DNA of 64,000 nt, taken from positions 17,397,349 through 17,461,348 of the forward strand of contig LR990058.1 in NCBI GenBank assembly GCA_905147135.1. Reading direction: 5' to 3'. This stretch comes from Blastobasis lacticolella. Taxonomy: Eukaryota; Arthropoda; Insecta; Lepidoptera; Blastobasidae. The position numbers were made by a program, and so were the translations under genes. The first letter of the stretch is position 1. Every line of letters starts with the position of its first letter. A model generated the notes under the pieces. That model was not told where the DNA came from. It saw only the letters and a list, made by a program, of their open reading frames with translations, and did not search any database. Of this stretch, positions 32,684 through 43,107 are shown in pieces.

Positions 32684-32800
32684 GCAAGTCCCACGAGTAG
32701 CTAGGGAAATACAGGTCCACTCCGGCAGAGCCCCGCATGCCAGAGTAAGGGCATAAATACCAAGATTACCCATACCTACACAATATTTATAGAAATTTAG

Positions 32801-33735
32801 AATGGGTTTACTTTTAACATTCGGCTTGTTTTTAACTTTTCAGTTTTTTTAAGTCGGGGTTTTTAGTTTTTAGACCTAAATATGCATTTGACAAAAGTCA
32901 AAGAGACGGAACTGCTGTTCTATACAGGTATTTAGCTACTTTTAAGTTAGTATGTAGAACAGACATAACTAGTGTAGGTATTAGATAGTACAATACCCCT
33001 ACCCCTTCCTACCCAGAGCAGGCACACATCAGCCCTGGAACGACCAAAAGACACTGCGCGTGGGACGGGATGGAAAGTTCTGCTTTCAAAGTGGTTCTCC
33101 GTGGGCAACAGCAAGAAACCTACAGAGCCTTCGTTAATTCTTTTTTAAATGTCTTATGTACTAATTCATTATTTGTCCTACATACTAACTTAAAAGTAGA
33201 TAAATACTTGTATAGAACAACAGTTCAGTCCCGTGGACTTTTTTCATTTACATACTTTATTGTAAAACTCTATCTTTTTCTGCACAGTAGGTATGCATTC
33301 CAGTTTTACGTAGTACACAATATTATTTCGATGAGCTGCAAAGACAGCGGTGTTTTATAACAGAGGTCACAGCAAAGTCAACTGGTTCGCAATCTAGTTT
33401 GTGACCGTGTAGCAGGGCCTTTAGATAGGCGATCGCATGGTTCTGACAATGGCGTTAGGCGGTCGGGCCCCAGGTGACTGTACATCTCGGGAGTTCCGAC
33501 AGCAGATTCTGTTAAGGCCGCCTTTAGCCCCCAATGTTACTGTCTTCGATAAGACTTCGCTTAACTTCCTAGGTTCTCCAATTTTCGATTTATGTCTCGC
33601 GCAATTCGTTGACAAACAAATTCAAACTCAAGTTACTTGCTTCTAAGTTAATAAATTATTAACTACCCTACTTAATAAGTTGCCGTAGTTAAGTAACTAA
33701 GTTATGTAACTTAGTAACTAAGTTATGCGCCACTT
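32801..33735. other. Intergenic, low-content region
   Basis: AT-rich up to about 33360, then a mixed region 33390-33640 (GGTCGGGCCCCAGGTGAC, GCCGCCTTTAGCCCCCAA). The second part has the look of transposon DNA but matches nothing I recognise. A TTAGTAACTAAGTTATG type short repeat occurs at 33685-33730. Confidence 0.3.
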
Positions 33736-33739
33736 GTTG

Positions 33740-34240
33740 AGGTCTGCAACGTTACGGGAACATTGGACTATAGGACTTTGTGCGGCAGCCTTTTAACGTG
33801 TAAGGGATCGACCTCGTGCCCGCTTGCCTTCCACTTGCCCCTGGACAACGAGTCTTTTCATGGAGTTTGGATTTCGAACAATGTATCCGAAGTATTTGAG
33901 GATTCGTATTATAGCACAGTCGACGATAATCTTTTCTTAACTTTAAGCTCTTCCAAGATCGAGACATTGGTCCGAAACGCAGTCCAAGGGATCCGCAGCA
34001 GCCGCCACGTGCACTACCTTTTCAGTGCATCGATTTTGCATTGGTCTTTCAGGCAAACTGTCCAGGTTTCTGCGCCATACAGAAATGTGGGGAATATAAG
34101 CTTCTTATCAGGCGGACTTTCGTGTCTTCGGTGATGCTGCGGTTGCTCCAGACTCTTTTTAACATGTCAACGGTAGATCTTGTAATAGCACATCTCTTTC
34201 GGATCTCGTCCCCATCACCCCCAAACTTAAGTTTCAAACC
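33740..34240 (-). pseudogene. RTE-like LINE reverse-transcriptase C-terminal remnant
   Basis: Minus-strand frames give IRKRCAITRSTVDMLKRVW, then NRSITEDTKVRLIRSLYSP, and after a frameshift further post-catalytic sequence. This is the ARSAM..L..IW...I....K..L...L region downstream of the catalytic motif in RTE-like LINEs. Several stops and frame changes show it is dead. Confidence 0.7.
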
Positions 34241-34274
34241 TTCACAATTTTATTTATTAGTAGGTAATTAACAA

Positions 34275-34563
34275 CTTTTAGAATTATTTAAATATTTTTT
34301 AACAGTTTGCATCATAATCTCGGCTTTTGGTTTTTCTGCAAAACCAGCCACCTCAATTTCCAAATTTTGTATATTTTGAGCGGTGGCGCGACCAATGGCA
34401 GTCCGCAGCTGCCCGGGCACGTAGGTACCTACTCACAGTCGGAAGGGCTGAAGAACACCAGTGTACAGGGTTGTTCTTCAGTAATTTACTCTCATTAAAC
34501 TTTCCTGAAGCTTGTCATGAGTTTCATATACCTACTGTGTTTTTTTTTCTTGTTCCATATTCT
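34275..34563 (-). pseudogene. Uros pseudogene, 3' piece
   Basis: Closely matches the end of the functional gene: GGCTTTTGGTTTTTCTGCAA, ACCAATGGCA, then GGAAGGGCTGAAGAACACCA, GTTGTTCTTCAGTAATTTAC and ATTAAACTTTCCTGAAGC. There are small indels. About 45 bases are missing after ACCAATGGCA, and about 200 bases are missing between TTTCATATACCTACTGTG and TTCTTGTTCCATATT (functional 25405-25615). The rest of this copy lies at 38998-39170, beyond 4.4 kb of inserted retroelements. Confidence 0.85.
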
Positions 34564-34745
34564 TATTATTCATCTGGTAATATAAATTATATATCAATAT
34601 TTAATCATATAAAATACGTAAAGAAGCACATAATTATTACATTGATTGTAATATCTATAACACAAAATAGTCGAGCAATATGTCAAAATAGGTAAAGCAA
34701 AATAATAATAAATAATGTCAAATAACCATAGAAACTTGGAAAACA

Positions 34746-35927
34746 ATGGGGACCCGAGGCGTACTCTTGCTCACTGAACTATTCAATAGGGTCGTAGCCA
34801 CGGGGCTTATACCTGACGCGTGGTGCGTAAATATTATTACGCCAATTTATAAAGGAAAGGGCAGCGTGCAGGAGTGCGGCAACTATCGAGGTATCAAACT
34901 CATGAGCCACACAATGAAGCTACTCGTACGTATTATGGACCAGAGACTTCGCCAGGAATGTTCCTTGTCGGAATGCCAATACGGCTTCAGGCCGGGCTGC
35001 AGCACCATGGATCCAATCTTTGCTCTCAGGGTCCTCCAGGAGTCCCATTGCAGTAGGAATCAACCATTGCATTACGCATTTCTTGACCTGCAAAGTGCTT
35101 TCGACAGTGTTCCTCGGGAGATAATGTACATTAGTATTATACAGGATATGTAGGTATGCCAATACTGGAGCCGTCGTCAAAACCATCGTAGGTCATACTA
35201 ATCCTTTTCCAATTACTGTAGGTGTTCACCAGGGTTCTGTGCTGAACCTTTACTTGTTTTGCATTGTGCTCGATACCCTCTCAGCGGAAATTCAGGACAT
35301 GCCTCCTTGGCTCTTGAAGTACGCTGACGACATTGTACTGGTGAGCAAGCTTAGACAGGATCTTGAGACCAGAGTAAACACGTGGAAGGATGTGCTAGAA
35401 AACGGTGGGTTGATATTGAATGTCGCCAAAACGGAGTATATGGCTAGCTGCAGCGTAGATCCCGAAACCATCCTTGTAGGTAACGAAGCTGTCAATAGAA
35501 CAGATAAATTCAAATACCTCGGATCCGTGATGCACGAGTCCGGCGATATCGGCCCCGATGTCAAGTTTCGAATCTCTGCAGCTTGGGCCAAATGGCGGGA
35601 ACCTGTGACCTTAAAATCCCCTTGAAGCTCAAAGGGCTTATATACAAGAGTATAATTAGACCGGTGATGCTCTAAGGCTGCGAGACTTGGCCAGCGCTGA
35701 CGAAACACGTTCGCGAACTCCACGCCAATGGAATGAAAATGCTACGGTGGATGTGCGGAGTTACGCGAGGAAAGAGGCCCTGTGGGCGACCCAAGAAGCG
35801 ATGGATTGACATCGCTGAGTCGAGTGCGAGAGCCAACGGCTTACGACTTGAGGATGCCGAAGACCGCGCGAAGTGGAGAAGATTGAGTAGGAAAGCGGAC
35901 CCTGGCAGAGGTTGGGATAAGCGCTAG
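34746..35927 (+). pseudogene. RTE-like LINE reverse transcriptase, broken
   Basis: The first part gives VVATGLIPDAWCVNIITPIY, KGKGSVQECGNYRGIKLMSH, ECQYGFRPGCSTMDPIFALR and YAFLDLQSAFDSVPREIM. After a break it continues with GVHQGSVL, LLKYADDIVLVSK and NVAKTEYMASC, and later KMLRWMCGVTRGKR and a final KRPCGRPKKRWIDIA. Order and spacing fit an RTE-type RT with catalytic YADD intact. Stops and frameshifts lie near 35153, 35230, 35625 and 35700. The endonuclease part is absent. Confidence 0.85.
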
Positions 35928-35929
35928 GT

Positions 35930-36459
35930 CGACGACGAATGTCAAATAACGAATTAAAATTATATACAGGCCATTATTATAATGTCAAATTAATAATAGA
36001 CAATGTCGAATAATTGATTAAAATTTAAAATGTTCATTATCAAATACTTACTGATTAATGTAAATATTCAGTTAAAATTATCCTTATAGAAGAAAATTTC
36101 GTAATTTTTATAGAATGTTTGTTCAATTAGTCAACACTTTAATTTTCCTTTGAAGATATTGTCAGTAGCTCCTTCGGTGATATGTTTAGGAATGCAGTTG
36201 TACACCGCCGGGCCCATCTCATGCGTTACTTTACGAGTAGGTACTTGACTTTGTCAGTCTGCATGAGACGGACGCCAGGTTTACCTTGTTACGCGTACTG
36301 TATGCGTGGAATTTCTCATTCCTCCAATAGAGAGAAAGAGAGATATTATTCATTACATACAACGCTATTTGCAAGATAATCAACGCTGATAGGGTCAGAA
36401 TTTTCAGCGAGTTAACGTACGGCCTCGCAGACGTATCCGTAGGTAGGTAGGGTCGTAGG
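35930..36459. other. Spacer between nested elements
   Basis: Short AT-rich phrases containing AATGTCAAATAA or AATTAAAATTATA recur between about 34700 and 36060, on both sides of the RTE fragment, suggesting the insertion split a low-complexity AT-rich stretch. 36170-36420 has no recognised feature. Confidence 0.35.
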
Positions 36460-37735
36460 TAATGTTTGTTTCTAACTTAACTCGCGTTATTTACACATAT
36501 TATCATATTAGACGGGACTTACACGCGACGAATCTTTTCGATTTGTTTTCCCGACGTTTCGGTAGTTACATCCACTGTGGTCACGTGAAGACTGCCGTGG
36601 AGAGGTGACAGCTGCGGTGATGCGCTGGTAGAGACTCCTACCCTCACATAGAATTGACGTTTTGTTGTACATTCGGAATTGCATGGCACACAACACTCAC
36701 GATGTCCACGGATACGTCCGACGATAAACTTAGTCTTTATTTTGCACACCACTGGGTTCCACGACGCCGAAAGCTTATATCCTATTGCCGATCGGTGGAG
36801 AGGACACTAGACGCAGTTCTATCCAGTGGTTTGGGCAAGAGTTAAGCAGGTGGCAGATTTATTCGTCTGGTGGTTTTTTACTGCTGCGATATACTCCTTG
36901 ACCATTTCGGCAAATGAACGTTTAGTTTGGCCAATGTATGAGCTTCCACAGCTGCAGTCTATCTTATAGACAGGTGGCGTCTGATACGGGATCACATCCT
37001 TATCAGACGTTCCTTCTTTCCTTAACATATATTGTTGGAATCGAATAACTACCTAGTACTGATCCGAACTTATCTGTCACCCCTTTTACATACGGCAGGA
37101 ACGCCGACTGCTGACTTACTTCTGTGACCTTCTCCCTCTTTTTTCGCCTTGCCAGCTTCTTTGTAACCTTGTACAACCCGCGTCACGAAAGAAGAGACTT
37201 GTCAAATGGCAGTGGAGGGGATTTCTCGCAGCGCAAGTCGAACCACGTGACCCGCCAAGTCTCTTCTTATTTGACACTAGCTATACCCGTTCTTCCGTAG
37301 TAATAGCTGGACATGTGACAACTCGCTCTCTAGGTGGTCCGAGTTGCAAAGATCTCTAAATAGAGCTCTAAATAGAGCTCACAAATGTGAGCGAAGTTAT
37401 GACGGAGAGTAAATGTCGGGGGTGATGGTGTGAAGAAGCATTTAGGTGTCTTTCCGTGTGTGTCTTCTTTCTGTGTACCGAGTGCGTCAGCGATCCATCA
37501 TATCGTACCTTTACTACGACATCCAGGAATCGCAATTGTCTGTCGTTGTCCACCTCCAGCGTGAATTTTGTTTTTGGGTTAATTGAATTTATATGTTCTA
37601 AATATTGCCTTTCTTCCGGCTCACTATGTCATTCACATATCGTTTCGGTAGGGTTACACAGTGGGTGTAACTCTGCCGAAACGTCGGGAAAACAAATCGA
37701 AAAGGTACGTCGCTGTAAGTCTCGTCTAATATAAT
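36460..37735 (-). mobile_element. Penelope-like element (RT remnant plus GIY-YIG endonuclease, inverted ends)
   Basis: On the minus strand: RT C-terminal part RQLRFLDVVVKVRYDGSL then KKTHTERHLNASSHHHP (37553-37400); the linker FLPYVKGVTDKFGSVLGSYS (about 37110-37050); and the GIY-YIG domain PVYKIDCSCGSSYIGQTKRS (37000-36900). Stops and frameshifts break the frame. Both ends carry the same 75-base sequence in inverted orientation, including GACGGGACTTACACGCGACG or a variant and TTTGTTTTCCCGACGTTTCG (36503-36580 and 37655-37735). Terminal repeats and this domain order are characteristic of Penelope-like elements. The RT catalytic core is missing. Confidence 0.82.
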
Positions 37736-37744
37736 TTATTGTGT

Positions 37745-38120
37745 CCAGACCAAGGTAAACGAGCGATTTCGCGTACAGCTCGATTCTGCAATCTGAACGC
37801 TCTCTCCCACTCCGCTGCGCTGCCCCACAGCTCAGCTCCGTACTGCAGCATCGAATGTTCCAGAGCAAAATAACACGTGCGCACCATTTCCGACGACACG
37901 ACGCGCTACAATCTCCGAAGCACAAAAACATGCGCCACTCAGCTTGCCACACAGCCCGTCTATGTGTTGCTCCCAGATCAGGCGCCTATCCAGGTGGAAC
38001 CCTAAGAAGCTCGTGGATTCAACCTGCTCTACCTATACACGTACGTAACCACTGAGACACACGTGATACGGTGTCAATGAGCTTTTCTTCCAGAGCCTCG
38101 ACTGATGGAGCAGTTACGGT
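37745..38120 (-). pseudogene. LINE reverse-transcriptase C-terminal remnant
   Basis: Minus-strand frames read ESTSFLGFHLDRRLIWEQHI, DGLCGKLSGACFCA, and after shifts LQYGAELWGSAAEWERAFRL. These are post-catalytic motifs of a Jockey-like RT (FLGI..D..L.W..H; YG...WG). Multiple frameshifts. Confidence 0.7.
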
Positions 38121-38339
38121 GTACGACGCTACAATTATTTATTAATTATGAAATAAAAGTGATTTCCACTTATAAATGTCAGTCGATAACCAGTTTGTCA
38201 GTTTACGATTGTTCGTGCGTTTCTCCGGAAAACAAATATGGTATGATATGGAAACAGTAGGTCATTCATTACGTTAATTACCTTGGTAATGAGGGTATCT
38301 ACCGAGTTACTACATTGTAATTCGGCAGCGTCCCAGTCG

Positions 38340-38640
38340 TAACTACCTACGGCTGCCGCAAAACTGGTGTAATTTTGTTGCGAGCACCATCTAGCGAGGC
38401 GGGTGCGCGGCGCGGAGCGACTCGCGGACAGCGCATTGTGGCGAGCACCGCCATGTGATCACTGGAAATCGTCACCACAGGCATCATCGATATGCAATCA
38501 CGAGGTGCATCGGTGTACAAGTGGTCTAGGCTACTACTGCTGTCATTCCCAACGCGTGTGGCAAAGTCAACACAATTTTGTAAATTATGAACCGACAATA
38601 TATCACGTAGTTTCTTTCAGTCGCAGAATCGCCTTTCTAA
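38340..38640 (-). pseudogene. LINE endonuclease C-terminal remnant
   Basis: The frame gives NCVDFATRVGNDSSSSLDHL, YTDAP, then VVTISSDHMAVLATM. It matches the ..T...SLDH......SDH.... end of apurinic endonuclease domains of LINEs. It may belong to the same element as the RT piece at 37745-38120. Confidence 0.7.
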
Positions 38641-38869
38641 CGTTCAATTGTTCATGGCTCCGATAATTATAAAGATATTTCAAACGTTCCGGTATGTTAA
38701 AAAGTCCGAAGACGTTGCACCACAATTGGTTCAGTACACACATACAACTGTTAAGTTTAGGTCAATACAATTTTGTGGATAGTGATAAGATTTGTGCATT
38801 CTCTAAGGCATTCACATCATTTTTAACGTAAAGACTGCATCCGCCATGTTGAATGAAAATGAAAAAAAT

Positions 38870-38995
38870 GAATGAAAATACATTTATTGTCTCAGGACAC
38901 CACATCACAAGTTCACAATACACATATAATTACAGACAGTAAACAATACACAATACAGATAGCATCGGAAATGTTCGTGTTGCCCTAAAATACCT
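38870..38995 (-). repeat. LINE 3'-tail insertion bordering the Uros pseudogene
   Basis: ATGAAAATACATTTATTGTC, then CACCACATCACAAGTTCACA and AATTACAGACAGTAAACAAT, ends abruptly where the Uros pseudogene sequence begins. It has the look of an inverted LINE 3' UTR with a minus-strand poly(A)-type end. Family not identified. Confidence 0.4.
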
Positions 38996-38997
38996 AT

Positions 38998-39170
38998 AAA
39001 TGCTGTAGCGCGTCCAGCCCGGCGCAGTCGCCGCGCGCCGCCTTCGCGCCCGCGCCGCCCGACAGCCTGAACTGCAGCGGCTCCACGAACGTCGCCTCCA
39101 ACTGTTAGAGCATTGCAAGCGCGCCGGTACTCCTGGGAGTCACTCTTGGACAACACTATTTTCTGCATTG
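38998..39170 (-). pseudogene. Uros pseudogene, 5' piece with its upstream flank
   Basis: The start MQKIVLSKSDSQEYRRACN is nearly identical to the functional gene. After a frameshift the DNA still matches it: CTGAACTGCAGCGGCTCCAC, GTCGCCGCGCGCCGCCTTCG, CCAGCCCGGCG. An insertion with a stop (CAACTGTTAGAG region) lies near codon 20. The upstream flank 39171-39330 also matches that of the functional gene. The similarity stops near 38998 where a LINE tail begins. Confidence 0.9.
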
Positions 39171-39543
39171 TAATTTTCCTTATTTATCCCTATTACATGT
39201 GAGTGTAGCCTGTGCAACATAGCTGCAATTATGACGACCCTGAAAAACAGGCAATTAAAATATATGCAATAAACAATTAGTTACAAATTTGTGGTTAATT
39301 AGCTATTAGTTACGGATGTTTAGTTTATAGTTACGCTTACATTTGTATATTGACATTGTATTTATTTGTTAAGGCGAGTGTTTCCCTTGCGCGCTCCATA
39401 CAATACAGAAAACCCGTGCAACTCGGACCGCACATCGGATTCCCACCAGACAAAATAATTGTCTAGATCATATCCTCCTCAAGGTTTCTGACACAGCTGT
39501 AGCTTTTGTTATCGATAGTCCTATCACGGATCACCTTCCTATC

Positions 39544-41748
39544 ATGTTAAGTCTTAAAAAATCTCGCTCCCATAAAATCAAATCGCCCCGAACCTATCAC
39601 AAATTAGATTACAAAGGCATAAAGTTCGATCTAAGTAATGCTGATTTCAGCCCCGTTTTATGTGCCACCGATCCAAACTTAGCAGCAAATAACCTAATCA
39701 ATATAATATCAAATGTAATTTCCAAACACTCAACTTTACAAATAATTTCAAGTAAAAAAAGGATTATCAAGCCTTGGATCACCCCAGGATTGCTCCGTTG
39801 TATCAGAAACCGTGACAAGATGCACAAGAAACTACGCAATTCTAGTAACCCAATTCTAATTATTACATACAAGCGATATCGTAATTTTTTGAACACTCTA
39901 CTTCGCAAACTTAAGCGGGAGTACGAAAAATCTGAATTTTTAAAAGCAAAAGGTAATCCAAAGGCTATGTGGAATGTACTTAAAGAGGTAACACAATCGA
40001 CACAGAAGGCTGAGCACCCTCGTGATCTTCTAAACATAGTTAATGATTCCCTAGACTCTGTTAATTTAGCCAACCACTTTTTTATCAATGTAGGCAAGAA
40101 TCTTGCAGCCGAAATAATCCAACCTCCAAACTATGTCCCCCCCAAAATTAATGCTCCGACAGACTCCCTTGTGTTGCTCGACGTGGATTGTGGAATCGTG
40201 GAGCAATACATTACTTCCTTACGAACAAATTGTGCTGCTGGCTGGGATAAAATTCCTTCGTCAATACTCAAAGCTTCAAAAACAGCTCTTACCCCTTCTA
40301 TTACTCATTTGTGTAACTTGTCAATTGAGCATGGTATCTTCCCCGATTCACTAAAACTGGCAGTTGTACATCCAATTTATAAAAATGGGGATAGAAAAGA
40401 TATAAAAAATTATAGACCGGTGTCGGTTTTGCCGGTGGCATCGAAGATCCTGGAGAAAAGTTTAAATGAAGTCCTTCTCAATTATCTTAAGAAAAAGAAA
40501 ATTCTCGCGAATAATCAGTATGGGTTCAGAGCAGGGGTCTCTACCGAAGACGCTGTGTTAGATCTCACGAAGGCTATCGTACATAATCTGGATAATAAAA
40601 AGAAATGTATTGGCATATTTCTCGATCTCTCCAGGGCCTTTGACACCGTATCAATTCCCAATCTCTTATCCAAATTAGAAGCCTACGGAATAAGAGGCCA
40701 TACGCTTAATATATTTAGAAGCTACTTGGAAAATCGCAAACAACGCGTTAAAGTTGATTCTTTCATTAGTGACGCAGAAAATATATCATGCGGTGTGCCT
40801 CAGGGGAGTATTTTGGGTCCCACTTTATTCCTGTTGTATATAAACGACCTCTGCAAGCTCTCTATTCCCAACTGCGAGATGTTTGCGTATGCCGACGATA
40901 CGGTACTCCTAATATCTGGTGACGACTGGGACCATGTTAAAGCCAACGCCGAGGCTGCCCTTAAGTCTGTAATGGCTTGGTTATCTGCAAATCTTCTAAC
41001 ACTAAATCTTAACAAAACCCTAATAATTCCCTTTTCATTGTCCGCAAAATCAGATCCCAGCATGGACGATACAAAAATATTTGCTCACGCCAGTTGCAAA
41101 ACCCCTACAAACTGCCAGTGTGAACCTTTGACCGTTGTACACAGTGTTAAATATTTGGGTATCCATATAGATCGTAGGTTAAATTGGCATACTCAAATTG
41201 ACGCTTTAAAAAAACGAGTGCGTAGTCTTATTTATATTTTTAAGCGTATTCGACACACCGCGGACTCTGAAGTCATAAAAACCATCTATCTCGCACTGTG
41301 CCAATCTATACTCACGTACTGTATTCCGGCCTGGGGTGGAGCCTCAAAGACCCTCCTACTGGGACTTGAAAGAGCTCAAAGGGCGATATTAAAGGTCATG
41401 TCCTGCAAACCAATCCGGTACCCTACCACAACTCTTTACAAAGAAAGCCAAGTGTTGACAGTGCGTCAGCTGTATGTATTACGTACTATTCTACGAAAAC
41501 ACACTTCTCTTCCACTAGATCCCAATTATTTAAACAAAAGAACTGGTGCTGCGCGTCTACGTACAGCTGAAACATTTAAAACGACTTTCGCAAGCCGCCA
41601 ATACGCCATTCTATCTTGTAAGATATACAATAAAATAAATAAACACATATTAATTTACGAGCTAAATACGTTTGAAGTTAAAAACAAACTTACGAACTGG
41701 CTTTTAAGCCTGACCTACGATGAAACTGAAGCACTAATAAATCTTTGA
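39544..41748 (+). CDS. LINE reverse transcriptase (ORF2, truncated at 5')
   Basis: 734 residues without a stop. After the endonuclease remnant comes the linker KGNPKAMWNVLKEVTQSTQ. RT motifs follow: GWDKIPSSILKAS, KLAVVHPIYKNGDRKDIKNY, RPVSVLPVASKILEK, NQYGFRAGVSTEDAVLDLT, GIFLDLSRAFDTV, SCGVPQGSILGPTLFLLYIN, CEMFAYADDTVLLISG and LNLNKTLIIPFS. Thumb/C-terminal motifs include VKYLGIHIDRRLNWHTQID and ILTYCIPAWGG. Catalytic YADD is intact, and no RNase H follows, consistent with CR1/L2/Jockey-type elements. The ATG at 39544 is an internal methionine (TDHLPIM), so this is part of a longer original ORF2. Confidence 0.88.
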   Translation: MLSLKKSRSHKIKSPRTYHKLDYKGIKFDLSNADFSPVLCATDPNLAANNLINIISNVISKHSTLQIISSKKRIIKPWITPGLLRCIRNRDKMHKKLRNSSNPILIITYKRYRNFLNTLLRKLKREYEKSEFLKAKGNPKAMWNVLKEVTQSTQKAEHPRDLLNIVNDSLDSVNLANHFFINVGKNLAAEIIQPPNYVPPKINAPTDSLVLLDVDCGIVEQYITSLRTNCAAGWDKIPSSILKASKTALTPSITHLCNLSIEHGIFPDSLKLAVVHPIYKNGDRKDIKNYRPVSVLPVASKILEKSLNEVLLNYLKKKKILANNQYGFRAGVSTEDAVLDLTKAIVHNLDNKKKCIGIFLDLSRAFDTVSIPNLLSKLEAYGIRGHTLNIFRSYLENRKQRVKVDSFISDAENISCGVPQGSILGPTLFLLYINDLCKLSIPNCEMFAYADDTVLLISGDDWDHVKANAEAALKSVMAWLSANLLTLNLNKTLIIPFSLSAKSDPSMDDTKIFAHASCKTPTNCQCEPLTVVHSVKYLGIHIDRRLNWHTQIDALKKRVRSLIYIFKRIRHTADSEVIKTIYLALCQSILTYCIPAWGGASKTLLLGLERAQRAILKVMSCKPIRYPTTTLYKESQVLTVRQLYVLRTILRKHTSLPLDPNYLNKRTGAARLRTAETFKTTFASRQYAILSCKIYNKINKHILIYELNTFEVKNKLTNWLLSLTYDETEALINL

Positions 41749-41761
41749 TACCTACTCATTA

Positions 41762-41784
41762 TACACACACACACGCACGCACAC

Positions 41785-41851
<67 letters not shown>

Positions 41852-41857
41852 CGCACG
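41762..41857 (+). repeat. (CA)n microsatellite
   Basis: About 45 CA units with a few CG interruptions, lying between the RT stop codon and the 3' UTR of the LINE. Confidence 0.95.
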
Positions 41858-42150
41858 TACTCACAGGTAACTACATCTACAGTTAAAACTTTTCTTTCAC
41901 TACTTCCAGTAATTGCTATTTCTTTTTTACTTACCTATAGCACACTGCCTCTAAAATGTTATTTTATATAAATGAGGAATCACTGACCTTGATATCACAG
42001 TTACCTAGTGTCAGGGTCAGGGGTCCACTCTGATTGCATTTACTATTAAGTTAAACCTTTGTAAGATTTGAAAATACTGATGTATACTATCTGTATTAGT
42101 AACTGGTTTTCACGGAAATAAATACTATTATTATTATTATTATTATTATT

Positions 42151-43107
42151 AACTTTAAAACGATATACCTACCTACTGAGCGTTCGGGAAACACTAGGAA
42201 GACCATCCGTCCGTTACCTCTCTAGGTAATAAAAAAAATGTCCTCAGGCTATGGTAATATTGTATAGTAAATTCGAATGATTTCAAAGTTCTTCTTTATC
42301 AGAGAAAATTTTATAAGTCCACAATACGCCTAAAAACATTTGAAAAATTCCCGGATTTGCTACCAAAATGTCGCAGAAATATAATAAAAATAAAAATACC
42401 ATACAAGTACTTCATAAAATCGAAATTTAATCGAAACTTTGAAAAGATAATATTAAACGGTTAAAACTTTTTTTAACACCGTGATCTATTTTACGAGCCA
42501 TCTACAGTGAGATTTTGTGGAACTAATAATAAATTACGACCATACAAAATGGCACAGTTGTTTTGTACAATGTTTGTAAGTATTTTGCTGCAGGTCATTT
42601 CAAGATATGGAATCATCTTAGGAAGTCGTCATTTTAAATTGTGGTCCTTAAACGCCAAAAAGGTATCCACGGTCTGAATATGATTTGATCTATATTCAAC
42701 AATTTACTTCTTTGTACATTGCCCTTTTCAGTCTCGCGCGCAAACTTGTCGTGCTGCAATGTTGACGGCTCTGCAATGCCTTAAAAATACTCTCATGTAT
42801 CATCTTCTTTATTACAAAGCTAGTGATGTATGAGAAACTTTTTGATATACAACTTTTTTTTTAAAGAAGAAACAAACCCTGTCAGCGTTTCATAACATTT
42901 CAGTTCACAGATTTCAGCTAATTTTCAAAGTTATTGTTTAGCCAATCAGGATACTGAATAAATTGTGTAACCCACGCAATAGATTCATCAAATAAAAGTG
43001 AATTCGACTCGAACTCTGACATTCGCATGCATACGAGAGTCTGCGGCGCGGCAGTCGCGGCCCGGGCGCGTGAGGACTGTGAGCGGTGAGCGGTGAGCGG
43101 GGGCGGG
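42151..43107. other. Upstream region of the 43.1-kb gene
   Basis: AT-rich to about 43020. The motif GGGAAACACT at 42188-42197 is the inverse of AGTGTTTCCC at 39377-39386 (see findings). No TATA box stands out. GC content rises sharply about 80 bases before the ATG. Confidence 0.4.

Larger units (their letters stand above)
27655..32800 (-). mobile_element. Nearly complete LOA/I-group non-LTR retrotransposon
   Basis: About 5.1 kb, minus strand, with a 5' region, ORF1, ORF2 and a 3' end in (AAT)n repeats (plus TTATTATTATTATT, about 27662-27676). ORF2 has endonuclease, reverse transcriptase and RNase H domains. That combination, with an ORF1 lacking CCHC knuckles, fits the LOA or I group rather than Jockey. 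The 5' border is uncertain (about 32800-32880). Confidence 0.85.
39410..42150 (+). mobile_element. CR1/L2/Jockey-like LINE, 5'-truncated, with long intact RT frame
   Basis: Coding starts within the endonuclease end (NNCLDHILLKVSDTAVAF, then ITDHLPIM). It runs through a 734-codon open frame (39544-41748), then a 3' UTR with a (CA)n tract (41762-41857), and ends in AATAAATACTATTATTATT repeats near 42150. The 5' end is truncated near 39410. Confidence 0.8.

Noticed and set aside
36508..37735. Hammerhead ribozyme in the Penelope-like terminal repeat
   Set aside because: Such ribozymes are known in some Penelope-like elements, but I could not find the CUGANGA and GAAA core in the right arrangement.
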